In this document: positions 1-6,320 of the stretch, one piece after another
Layout of the letters: each line of letters starts with the position of its first letter
Numbering within the stretch: position 1 is the first letter of the stretch
NCBI GenBank assembly: GCA_947176055.1
Contig: CAMWPE010000056.1
Location: forward strand, 1-11,808
Length of the DNA: 11,808 bases
Direction of reading: 5' to 3'
DNA from: an uncultured Desulfovibrio sp.
Lineage (GTDB): Bacteria > Desulfobacterota > Desulfovibrionia > Desulfovibrionales > Desulfovibrionaceae
Notes under the pieces: model-generated
The model's input: only the letters and a program-made list of their open reading frames with translations
The model's database searches: none
What the model was told of the DNA's origin: nothing
Translations under genes and position numbers: made by a program

Positions 1-53
1 CGCGATCTACACCCTAGAGTTCGGCGGCAGCGTCAGATGTGTATCAGCGACCC
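1..53 (+). other. Residual Nextera XT i5 sequencing adapter (artifact)
   Basis: These bases match the Illumina Nextera i5 adapter in order. Positions 1-12 match the end of the flow-cell tail (GATCTACAC). Positions 13-20 are CCTAGAGT, which I recall as Nextera XT v2 index S516. Positions 21-53 match the read-1 transposon sequence, including the unbroken run GCAGCGTCAGATGTGTAT. I count six differences from the adapter (positions 3, 24, 45, 48, 52, 53): four A-to-C, one T-to-G and one G-to-C, consistent with errors in low-quality read tails. Genomic sequence starts at about base 54. Any translation through this segment is meaningless, and the TAG at 7-9 that closes the first reading frame is adapter sequence. 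Confidence 0.95.
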
Positions 54-678
54 CAATAATAATTTCGTCTGGGGGGGGAGGCAATTCCAGATCGTCGGCG
101 AGTCCCGCGCTTTTGTTTCCCACCGCGATGGAGGCCGAAACCCATTGAAAGAATTTGCCGAAATCGTTGCGATCCATATTCTGGAGAACATAGACTTTAT
201 CCGCCAGCATTTTTAATGGCTCCGTTTTCGCCTTCATACCGGCGGCCAAGGGAACAATGGCCGCGAAATCCCTTTTTTTGACTTCGTCGATTATTTCCCT
301 GTAGGCCTGGGTGTCAGACGGTTTTCCGTCTGTGAGCAAAAACAGGAGAGGTTTCCAGTCGCCTTTGCCCGAGGCCGAATTTTTGCGGACATCCTTATCC
401 ACAAGCCCGCATAACAGTTCTAGCGCGGCTCCCATATGCGTGGGTCCATCCGGAGTTTCAAACTCCGGTAACTTAAATTCGTCAACGCTAGCGAGGGGAA
501 CGACGCATTTAGGCTCCCTGTCAAAGGTCACAAGGCATAAATAAGCCGATTCCAGCGCGAAGGGATCCGTCCGCAAAGCGCTTAAAAGAGTTTGCAGACC
601 GTCTTTCACGGACTCGATCGGCTCGCCTTTCATGGAGCCTGACGTATCCAGCAGAATATATACGGGCAACCGTCTCAT
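54..678 (-). CDS. TerY-like VWA-domain protein, copy 1 (3' end lost into adapter)
   Basis: Cytoplasmic von Willebrand factor A domain protein of the TerY type found in Ter stress-response islands. Numbering from the ATG at 678, the metal-ion-dependent adhesion site is complete: DTSGS at residues 11-15, Thr80 in GPT, and Asp117 in LLTDGKPSD. The C-terminal tail ends in ELPPPPDEIII, the same motif as copy 2, so probably only one or two native codons are missing. The open frame continues into adapter and stops at 7-9, adding about 15 false residues. A TTG at 690 is in frame, but I prefer the ATG at 678: it aligns with the start of copy 2 (MRRLPVY against MRKLPVY), has GAGAA about 5 bases upstream, and the TTG lies within a TATAAT box. 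No signal peptide or membrane segment is seen. A direct biochemical role is not established for this family; metal-dependent protein binding is inferred. Confidence 0.85.
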
Positions 679-685
679 ACCATTT

Positions 686-702
686 CTCAATTATAATTTG
701 AG
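686..702 (-). promoter_or_regulatory. TATAAT box within a CTCAA/TTGAG dyad upstream of TerY-like copy 1
   Basis: On the minus strand a perfect TATAAT lies at 695-690, inside an inverted repeat (CTCAA at 686-690, TTGAG at 698-702). No good -35 is seen 16-18 bases upstream. If used, transcription would start near base 683, leaving a leader of only a few bases before the ATG at 678. The dyad could be an operator, or the match could be chance in an AT-rich spot. Confidence 0.35.
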
Positions 703-954
703 CGAAGCTCGCCGAAAATTGTCAGCGAATCGCAAAAAACAAACTCGAGTGAAAAAACAGTGTGGCGCGCCTGAAACCTTCGCGCTGAATATCGCTGATC
801 CGGAGTTTCGCCAAGCCGTCAAGTAGACCGGAAAAAGTATTTTTAACCTGTCGCGGATGCGGTATAACGACGCTCTTTTCGCGACGGGCGCCGACGAAGG
901 TCCGTCAGCGCGCCGCGCGTTCGCCCGCGCCGAACCCGAAGCGGCCGCGGTAAT
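703..954. other. Intergenic region between the two TerY-like genes, with a possible gene remnant
   Basis: This gap separates two minus-strand VWA genes. At 766-826 on the plus strand a short frame reads like coding sequence (ending PETFALNIADPEFRQAVK then TAG) but has no convincing start or ribosome site. It may be the tail of a deleted gene or chance. At 845-900 there are GC-rich inverted segments, for example GTCGCG pairing with CGCGAC, without a clear T-run. No third copy of the repeat at 2328-2427 and 5842-5939 was found here. Confidence 0.3.
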
Positions 955-1587
955 TTAAACTATTATTACTTCTTCAGGAGGCGGGGGCAGTTCGTCTATG
1001 TCCGACACTTCCTGATTGGCATCGACCTTGGCGCTGCTCGCGCTTACCGAGGCCGAGACCCATTTGAAAAATTCCTTGACGCTTTCGTTTTCCAGGGAAT
1101 CCAGCCGTACTACGCATTCGGTGATCTTTTTCAATTTTTCGGCGTTGGCTCCCTGGCCCGCGGCGCAAGCCACTACTATGCCGAATTTGCGTTTGCGCAT
1201 CTCTTCTATGCCCCGATCCAGATCGTCCGTCGGCTCGCCGTCCGACATGATAAAGACTAACGGCTTCCAGTCGCCCTTCTTTTCCTGGGTGGTTTTCGCA
1301 ACCTCTCTGTCAACTCTTTCGGAGAGGAGGGAAAGGGCTTCGCCCAGGGAGGTTTGTCCGCTCGCCTTGAGATCCGGAGCCTGAAAAGACGAAATATCGG
1401 TAAGGGGAACGACCTGTTTCGCCTTGTTATCGAAAGTGATCAAACTCAAATGAACTGTTTCCAGCGCGTAAGGATCCTGCCGAAGCGCGGAGAGAAGCAT
1501 TTGAACTCCGTTTTTAACAGCCTCGATCGGTTCGCCGTACATGGAGCCGGAAGTGTCGAGCAGTAAATAGACCGGTAATTTGCGCAT
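955..1587 (-). CDS. TerY-like VWA-domain protein, copy 2
   Basis: A 210-residue cytoplasmic VWA protein of the TerY type, a clear paralogue of the gene at 54-678. MIDAS residues are all present: DTSGS at 11-15, Thr79 in GQTS, Asp116 in MSDGEPTD. The aromatic, acidic and basic pattern EFFKWVSASVS near residue 170 is shared with copy 1. The tail ELPPPPEEVIIV matches copy 1, is set off by a variable linker, and is probably a conserved functional end such as a docking tail (inference). The start is 3 bases after the stop of the TerZ-like gene, so the two are almost certainly co-transcribed and perhaps translationally coupled; a weak GAGA lies upstream. In Ter islands such proteins are thought to assemble metal-dependent complexes with TerD-family proteins; the precise job here is unknown. 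Confidence 0.9.
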   Translation of the reverse strand: MRKLPVYLLLDTSGSMYGEPIEAVKNGVQMLLSALRQDPYALETVHLSLITFDNKAKQVVPLTDISSFQAPDLKASGQTSLGEALSLLSERVDREVAKTTQEKKGDWKPLVFIMSDGEPTDDLDRGIEEMRKRKFGIVVACAAGQGANAEKLKKITECVVRLDSLENESVKEFFKWVSASVSASSAKVDANQEVSDIDELPPPPEEVIIV

Positions 1588-1590
1588 ATT

Positions 1591-2265
1591 TTATCTCGCG
1601 TAAGTTTCAAGGATTCTGTCGATGGTGTCGCAGAGATTGCTGTCCGCTGTGGCGTCGCCAATGGCCGAGAATTTCCATTCCCCGTCTTTTTTGTAAAGCT
1701 TGCCCATGATGACGGCTCTCTTGTCTTTATACATCGGGTCGCTGGCGACATTATAAGTAGCGAACACCTCTTTTACGGTTTGCGGCGTGCCTTCGTACAT
1801 TCTGATGGAAGCGTAAGGAATTTCCGCAAAATCGCCTTTTCCGGCGTTGTTCAGGAAAAAGAAAATCTGCTCCGTCCGCGGCGATATTCTGGACAGATCG
1901 ACTGTGATGATTTCGTTATCCAGCCCGTCGTCGCCGTCCGCGTCGCCTTTCCTGTCGTCGCCGGAATGATGAAGAGCCCTGTCATCCGAATCGAGCTTAC
2001 CGGGCTTTTGGCCGCGGGAAGCGAGGAATTCCTTGCGATATTCCGGAGAATAAATGTAATCGATCATCTTGCCGTCGGAGTCGACCATGATACAGCTCAA
2101 GTCGAGATCGACATCCTCCACTTCTTTCGACGTTCCGAAGCCGAACAGGCCTTTCTTTTCCCTCGTAATGGCGCCCCAGTTGCAACCTACGCAGAAATCG
2201 TTGAGTTTGGAGCCATTATCCTTTTTCAGGTTTATCCTTTGACCTTTTTGCAACGTTATAGCCAT
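1591..2265 (-). CDS. terZ: TerD-family protein, TerZ-like
   Basis: A 224-residue TerD-domain protein, expected to be cytoplasmic and Ca2+-binding. It opens with the family signature LQKGQRINL at residues 5-13. CNWGAI (28-33) is typical of the TerZ branch, where TerD/TerE have GWDPN. The acidic strand VDLDLS (52-57) and the cluster SGDD...DGDDGLDNE (101-118) correspond to the conserved Asp/Glu ligands of the family. The protein is longer than canonical TerD (~190) because of a Lys/Gly-rich insert (35-48) and a loop around 65-100. AAAGGAGA at 2271-2278 gives a strong ribosome site 5 bases from the ATG. It is the first gene of a two-gene unit with the TerY-like gene behind it. TerZ rather than another TerD-family member rests on the WGAI motif and is fairly but not fully secure. 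Confidence 0.88.
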   Translation of the reverse strand: MAITLQKGQRINLKKDNGSKLNDFCVGCNWGAITREKKGLFGFGTSKEVEDVDLDLSCIMVDSDGKMIDYIYSPEYRKEFLASRGQKPGKLDSDDRALHHSGDDRKGDADGDDGLDNEIITVDLSRISPRTEQIFFFLNNAGKGDFAEIPYASIRMYEGTPQTVKEVFATYNVASDPMYKDKRAVIMGKLYKKDGEWKFSAIGDATADSNLCDTIDRILETYAR

Positions 2266-2477
2266 CTATTTCTCCTTTGTTATTTGTCCCGGGCGGTCGC
2301 CCGCGGCGTTTGCGGACAGTATTGTAAGTTTCGCTTGAAAATATCCCTTAACGGCGAGGCGATTTCCTTTAAGCGATAATTACGCGGGAGTTCAGGCGCG
2401 TTTCGCTCCTCGTCGCAAAGTTGCCATAACGCGCGGTTATCTTCGCTAGCGGGCGCCATAAGGCGCGAGAAAACGCA
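2266..2477. other. Intergenic region upstream of the terZ-like gene
   Basis: This 212-bp spacer splits the Ter island into two units. It contains repeat copy A (2328-2427), a GC hairpin CGGGC/GCCCG around 2289-2302, and a small hairpin GCGCC-ATAA-GGCGC at 2453-2466 just after the terD stop. That last hairpin has no T-run on the minus strand, so it is a poor intrinsic terminator. A TACAAT box at 2326-2321 on the minus strand could be the -10 of a terZ promoter, but no matching -35 is convincing. Confidence 0.5.
2328..2427 (+). repeat. ~100-bp imperfect intergenic repeat, copy A
   Basis: This segment aligns with the reverse complement of 5842-5939 over its whole length. By eye I count 79 of 100 positions identical, with one 2-base gap. 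The best stretch begins GTTTCGCTTGAAA and includes ATCCCTTAACGGCGAG. Copy A has the weaker hairpin: GAAAATATC (2337-2345) and GATAATTAC (2375-2383) pair at 7 of 9 positions. It lies 62 bases upstream of the terZ-like start. The two copies are inverted relative to each other and bracket terD and the ATPase. The element could be a small mobile repeat, a structured RNA or a shared regulatory region. Confidence 0.8.
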
Positions 2478-3035
2478 TTATTTTACATACTTGTCCACGA
2501 GTTCTTGCAGACCGCCTTTGTAGCCTATTCCCATGGCGTCAAATTTCCAGATGTCCTTTTTTTTATAGATTCGTCCGAATTCGATGGCCGTTTCGATGGA
2601 AAAATCCTCTTCCAGATCGTATTTGGCCAGTTCTTCGCCCGATATCGCGTCGTATATCCTGATATAGGCGTTGCGCACCTGCCCAAAATTTTGTTTCCTT
2701 TGCTCCGCGTCGTAAATCGACGCGGTAAAAATTATTTCATTAATCCTGGGATCAAGTTTAGCGAGATCCACAGTCAGAGTTTCGTCGTCGCCGCCGTCGG
2801 AATTTCCTCCCGTCTGATCGTCGCCGGAGGATGCGACGGCCTTGTCCGGAGATTCCTGATTGTTATAAAATACAAAGAATTCGTCGGCGGGCAATTTATT
2901 GTCGGATCCCAACATGAATGCCGAAGCGTCCAGATCAAAATCGTATCCTGTGCCGGGATTTGGATCCCAGCCCAGACCCACGCATACCTTCTCGAGCCCA
3001 AGTTCGATTTTCTGACCTTTTTGGAGGTTAATCAT
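2478..3035 (-). CDS. terD: TerD-family Ca2+-binding protein (TerD/TerE type)
   Basis: A 185-residue protein of canonical TerD/TerE length. Conserved features in order: INLQKGQKI at the N-terminus, VCVGLGWDPN (17-26), the acidic strand YDFDLDASAFML (31-42), VFYNN (55-59), SSGDDQTG (69-76) and the cluster DGGDDET (80-86), which in this family form two Ca2+ sites. A C-terminal GRIYKKKDIWKFDAMGIGY closes the fold. It has no signal peptide, so it should be cytoplasmic. Its ATG overlaps the ATPase stop codon (ATGA, 3032-3035), with AAGGCG upstream inside the ATPase end, so translational coupling to the pump is very likely. Known members confer tellurite, phage or stress tolerance and bind Ca2+; a link to Ca2+ export here is inferred from the coupling. 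TerD and TerE cannot be separated from the sequence alone. Confidence 0.93.
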   Translation of the reverse strand: MINLQKGQKIELGLEKVCVGLGWDPNPGTGYDFDLDASAFMLGSDNKLPADEFFVFYNNQESPDKAVASSGDDQTGGNSDGGDDETLTVDLAKLDPRINEIIFTASIYDAEQRKQNFGQVRNAYIRIYDAISGEELAKYDLEEDFSIETAIEFGRIYKKKDIWKFDAMGIGYKGGLQELVDKYVK

Positions 3036-5692
3036 GACTTCGCCTTCTTGCTAAATAGTCTCGCGAGTTCGCCTATCCATAAAACGGGCGAGGTCAGCGC
3101 AATGATCCAGATCCAGTCCGCGACGCTCAACGGCGTAACATTAAAGAACTGGCCGCCGAAAGTAATAATCAATATCTGCCCAAAAAAGATAATCGCCGTG
3201 ATAAGCAGGAAGCCGGAGCAACCTTCGAAATGCAGGGCGCTTCGATTGGTGGCGTACGCTTTCACATTAAAAAGGTTCCAGAACTGGAGCATGACGAATA
3301 TTGTAAAGAACATACTCAATTCTTTGGGCGCGAGGCCGACGACAGTTTTTTCGGGAGCCCTGAAAAAGTCGGCTATGGAGCCAACATTATAATGCTCCAT
3401 ATACCAGACAAGTCCGATAAGAATAACGAAGAATAGTCCGCCTACGCCGATTATTCGCTTTTGCATAGGCTTGGTGATAATAAAATCATTTCTGTCGCGC
3501 GGTTTGGATCTCATGACTTCTTCTCTGGGAGGGAGAGAAGCCAGGGCCATGGCCGCGAAAGTGTCCATGATGAGATTAACCCAGAGCATCTGGGTTACAG
3601 TCAGCGGCGATTGCGTTCCCATGAATGCGCCGAAGAGCACAGTGAAACAGGCCGCGACGTTAACCGTCATCTGGAAAAGAATGAATCTCTGGATATTTTC
3701 GTAGAGGGATCTACCCCACATGACGGCGCGGGCGATGCTCGCGAAAGAATTGTCTACAATGGTTATATCGCTGGCCTCCTTGGCGACGGAAGTGCCATCG
3801 CCCATGGAGAGACCTACATGCGCGGCTTTCAGGGCCGGCGCGTCGTTGGTGCCGTCGCCGGTTACGGCCACGACTTCGTTATTGCGCTGCAGGGCGCGAA
3901 CCAGCCTTTCCTTGTCCATTGGCCGCGCGCGGGCGATAATCTTCAGATCCTTTACCGCTTCCTCGAGGGCCTTGTCGTCCAGTTCGGCCAGTTGCGGGCC
4001 AGTTATAATGTTCTTTTCGCCGTCGCCATCCTTCCATAAGCCGATCTGTCTGCCGATTTCCCTGGCCGTTCCCGTTGTGTCCCCTGTCACGATCTTTACG
4101 GCGATGCCGGCGTCCAGGACCTCGCGAATAGCCGGAGGCACGTCGGCGCGCACGGGATCGGCTATGGCGACAATGCCGAGAAATTCCAGCTTGTCCGCTT
4201 TCAGTTCTCCATCGACAATGCCGTTTTCATCCCCCGCGAGCTCCTGACAGGCGAAAGCCAGGGTCCGCATTGCCCTGTTTTGCCATTCGGAGAGCTTCCT
4301 CTGGATGTCTTCTTTCGTCAGCCCCGGGGCCAGACTCGCGCACATGCCCAACACAATTTCCGGAGCGCCCTTGACGTACACATAACGTTTGCCGTCATTT
4401 AGCTTAACCTGCACGGCCATGTATTTGCGTTGCGTGGAGAATGGGATTTCGGCCTGTGTCTTGCCCGATTCGCGCAGGGCGTTGATATCAAGACCCTTGT
4501 CGTGCAACCATAGGAGCAGGGCGCCTTCCGTAGGATTGCCAAGTACTTCTCGTCCGTTTTCCAGGTTTAACTGGGCCGTGGAGTTCAGGGCGACGCCGCG
4601 AGCCAGTTTATCGCTCCTGTCCGCGTCGGGTTCCGGAGGATAAAATTCGTTGACGGACATCTGATTCTGGGTAAGCGTGCCGGTCTTGTCCGTGCAGATT
4701 ACCGTCGTGGCGCCCATAGTTTCACAGGCGTGCATTTTCCGGACGAGGTTATTGGTTTTAAGCATGCGCCGCATGCTGTAAGCCAGGCTTAAGGTGACGG
4801 CCATTGGCAGCCCTTCGGGCACGGCCACCACGACAAGGGTAATAGCGATCATAACGCTTTGGAGGATATAAGCCATCAACTCGACCATTTCCGTCGAGCC
4901 GCCGTTTACAAAATAGATAATCAGACGACCCACAATTACCAGCGCGGCGAAAACGTAACTCGCCTTGGTAATCAAATCGCCCAATCCCTCAAGTTGCTCG
5001 TTCAGGGGCGTCTTTACGCTGTCATCGATTTGCGCGGCCTTGAACACTTTTCCATTCTCGGTCTTGTCGCCCACGGCGAAAACTTTGGCCAGACCGTGGC
5101 CTTCCATTACTTTCGTTCCGCGCAACACATGGTTGGTGGGAAAAGTGGCTTCAGGATCCGCGTCGGCCGGATCGGCGCTTTTGCGACAGCTTGGCTCGCC
5201 GGTGAGCGTGGACTCGTCCAGCGTAAGCGCCATGGCTTCGATCAACTCGGCGTCCGCGGGGACTTCGTTTCCGGCGCTTAGCATGACCAGATCGCCGACA
5301 ACCACGTCCTTTTTGGGAATATTGCGGGCGTTCCCTCCGCGAATAACCGTCACCGGCTCGTCGTCGTTAACCTGATTGAGGAGGGCGAATTCTTTGTTGG
5401 CCTTCTGCTCAAAGACAAAGGCCAGACCCGTAGCGAGGAGAATGGCTATAAAAATGCCGACGGGTTCGAAAAACACTTCTCCGGTCTTGTTCAACGCGTA
5501 ATATTCGTAAAAGGAAATAAGGAGGGAGCAACAGCCGGCGACCAGCAGGATAATAATGAGCGGATCGCTAAATTTCTCCAGATACTGCTTCCAGAGCGGT
5601 TCCTTTGGGGGAGGAGCGATAAGATTGGCTCCGTGCTCGCGGCGGCTAATCGCGGCTTGCTCTTCCGTCAGACCAAAATGTTTCGCGTCCAT
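3032..5692 (-). CDS. Ca2+-transporting P-type ATPase, type IIB (PMCA-like)
   Basis: An 886-residue inner-membrane cation pump that would use ATP to export Ca2+ (possibly Mn2+) from the cytoplasm. In order: cation-ATPase N-terminal domain (1-40), M1-M2 (about 44-95), actuator domain with TGEP at 164-167 where TGES is usual, M3-M4 with PEGLP at 292-296, phosphorylation motif DKTGTLT with catalytic Asp335, nucleotide-binding KGAPE at 441-445, hinge TGDGTNDAPAL at 611-621, and M5-M10 to the end. M6 reads LWVNLIMDTFA with Asn706 and Asp710, and M4 carries Glu293; this single Ca2+ site is the PMCA pattern. There is no CPC motif or N-terminal metal-binding domain, so it is not a PIB heavy-metal pump, and no calmodulin-binding tail. 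AAAGGA precedes the ATG by 7 bases. It is the first gene of the unit and overlaps terD by 4 bases. Confidence 0.93.
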   Translation of the reverse strand: MDAKHFGLTEEQAAISRREHGANLIAPPPKEPLWKQYLEKFSDPLIIILLVAGCCSLLISFYEYYALNKTGEVFFEPVGIFIAILLATGLAFVFEQKANKEFALLNQVNDDEPVTVIRGGNARNIPKKDVVVGDLVMLSAGNEVPADAELIEAMALTLDESTLTGEPSCRKSADPADADPEATFPTNHVLRGTKVMEGHGLAKVFAVGDKTENGKVFKAAQIDDSVKTPLNEQLEGLGDLITKASYVFAALVIVGRLIIYFVNGGSTEMVELMAYILQSVMIAITLVVVAVPEGLPMAVTLSLAYSMRRMLKTNNLVRKMHACETMGATTVICTDKTGTLTQNQMSVNEFYPPEPDADRSDKLARGVALNSTAQLNLENGREVLGNPTEGALLLWLHDKGLDINALRESGKTQAEIPFSTQRKYMAVQVKLNDGKRYVYVKGAPEIVLGMCASLAPGLTKEDIQRKLSEWQNRAMRTLAFACQELAGDENGIVDGELKADKLEFLGIVAIADPVRADVPPAIREVLDAGIAVKIVTGDTTGTAREIGRQIGLWKDGDGEKNIITGPQLAELDDKALEEAVKDLKIIARARPMDKERLVRALQRNNEVVAVTGDGTNDAPALKAAHVGLSMGDGTSVAKEASDITIVDNSFASIARAVMWGRSLYENIQRFILFQMTVNVAACFTVLFGAFMGTQSPLTVTQMLWVNLIMDTFAAMALASLPPREEVMRSKPRDRNDFIITKPMQKRIIGVGGLFFVILIGLVWYMEHYNVGSIADFFRAPEKTVVGLAPKELSMFFTIFVMLQFWNLFNVKAYATNRSALHFEGCSGFLLITAIIFFGQILIITFGGQFFNVTPLSVADWIWIIALTSPVLWIGELARLFSKKAKS

Positions 5693-5738
5693 CGACGAGT
5701 CCTTTCTGTTTTATTAAAAATATTGTCTCCAATCAGAA

Positions 5739-5767
5739 AATGTAAATAAAGTTTTCGTATATTGCAA
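5739..5767 (-). promoter_or_regulatory. Candidate sigma70-type promoter for the ATPase-terD unit
   Basis: On the minus strand TTGCAA (5767-5762) and TACATT (5744-5739) are separated by exactly 17 bases, each matching the consensus at 4 of 6 positions. They sit in an AT-rich stretch about 50 bases upstream of the ATPase start. The spacing is right but the boxes are average, so other boxes in this AT-rich zone are possible. Confidence 0.4.
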
Positions 5768-5833
5768 ACTTTTAATATATTGAAATTAAAAAGCGCCTTA
5801 CCCATTTCCTATAGCGGGCAGCGTTTGAAAATA

Positions 5834-5869
5834 GCTCCGCCATGGCGGCTTTGCCGCGCGAAGCGGAGC
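5834..5869. repeat. Nested GC-rich hairpin
   Basis: An outer perfect 7-bp stem (GCTCCGC at 5834-5840, GCGGAGC at 5863-5869) encloses an inner 5-bp stem (GCGGC at 5845-5849, GCCGC at 5853-5857) with a TTT loop. Short internal loops separate the stems. It overlaps the left end of repeat copy B. No T-run follows in either direction, so it is not a standard terminator. Confidence 0.6.
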
Positions 5870-5939
5870 GGGCCAAGACGCCCGCGAAATTATCTCAAAG
5901 GAATTTGTCTCGCCGTTAAGGGATAATTTCAAGCGAAAC
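5842..5939 (-). repeat. ~100-bp imperfect intergenic repeat, copy B
   Basis: Inverted partner of 2328-2427. Read on the minus strand it starts GTTTCGCTTGAAATTATCCC and ends GCCAT, as copy A does. This copy has a perfect 9-bp inverted repeat, GAAATTATC at 5886-5894 and GATAATTTC at 5922-5930, around a 27-base loop; a further CGC/GCG pair lies outside two bulged bases. It ends 149 bases from the ATPase start. The two copies face opposite ways, so the pair brackets the terD-ATPase unit. Confidence 0.8.
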
Positions 5940-5990
5940 ATGCTATCGGATAAGTCGCGAATTCCGTTTTAGCGGTGGTTGCGCGGCCGC

Positions 5991-6037
5991 GCGCGAGGCG
6001 GTAATCGCGTCCGCGAATACGGTCAATCGCCTCGCGC
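5991..6037. repeat. 10-bp perfect dyad with nested palindrome
   Basis: GCGCGAGGCG (5991-6000) and CGCCTCGCGC (6028-6037) are exact reverse complements separated by 27 bases. Inside the loop TCGCG (6005-6009) can pair with CGCGA (6012-6016). No T-run follows. It could be a structured RNA element or a protein site; nothing ties it to a known family. Confidence 0.5.
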
Positions 6038-6066
6038 TTCCGCCGACGAGAGCTAATCCGGCGACT

Positions 6067-6100
6067 ATCGCTTTTATGATAATAGCGATCGAAATTTTTT
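6067..6100 (+). terminator. Terminator-like hairpin with T-run, orphan
   Basis: ATCGCT (6067-6072) pairs with AGCGAT (6084-6089), with three more pairs inside (TTA 6074-6076 with TAA 6080-6082), followed by six T at 6095-6100. It has the shape of an intrinsic terminator on the plus strand, but no plus-strand gene precedes it in the 374 bases back to the ATPase start. The stem is rather AT-rich, so chance is possible. Confidence 0.4.
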
Positions 6101-6275
6101 CATGAACGGGCGTTTGACTGCTGAGCGGAGCTATATTTCGCCCGCCGCGACGGCCTCATTCGCGGCGACGCGCCTTCTTCCGCCTACGTTGCGTCACCCG
6201 CGAAGTACGTGTCTCGCGGTTCCATCCGCTCGGGATTTTAATTCATAATCGTCTCCCAATGACAAATTTTAATTC

Positions 6276-6304
6276 TTGCCAAAACAGACTCAAAGCTCTA
6301 TACT
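6276..6304 (+). promoter_or_regulatory. Promoter of the merR-type gene
   Basis: TTGCCA (6276-6281) and TATACT (6299-6304) are separated by 17 bases and fit the sigma70 consensus well. They lie 37 bases upstream of the merR ATG. The -10 box falls within the operator dyad, which suggests autoregulation. Confidence 0.55.
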
Positions 6305-6320
6305 TGCTATAGAGTCTAGA
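6286..6320. promoter_or_regulatory. MerR-type operator, CTCTATA-N5-TATAGAG, with possible leftward promoter
   Basis: CTCTATA (6296-6302) and TATAGAG (6308-6314) form a perfect 7-bp dyad with a 5-base centre, overlapped by AGACTC (6286-6291) and GAGTCT (6312-6317). On the minus strand the order is TAGACT, a 19-base spacer holding the dyad, then TTGAGT. This resembles the long-spacer promoters bound by CadR/PbrR/ZntR, which I recall as TTGACTCTATAG-like. The leftward -10 is weak. It is probably the binding site of the adjacent MerR protein; control of the ATPase-ter genes about 600 bases away is inference. Confidence 0.65.

Noticed and set aside
688..690. TTG as start of TerY-like copy 1
   Set aside because: It overlaps a TATAAT box, and the ATG at 678 aligns with the start of the paralogue.
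2505..3392. 295-codon plus-strand open frame opposite terD and the ATPase
   Set aside because: It is antisense to two well-supported genes, shows no family motifs, and spans the overlap of the real genes; it is a shadow frame.
3461..5375. Several plus-strand open frames of 77-192 codons opposite the ATPase
   Set aside because: All lie opposite conserved P-type ATPase motifs and have no domain features of their own.
3032..5692. ATPase as a heavy-metal (PIB) exporter matching the CadR-like regulator
   Set aside because: M4 has PEGLP rather than CPC/CPx, and there is no N-terminal metal-binding domain; M6 fits the PMCA Ca2+ type.
5834..6037. CRISPR array, tRNA or integron attC site in the palindrome-rich spacer
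   Set aside because: No regularly spaced direct repeats, no cloverleaf, and no attC-type core sites or integrase were found.
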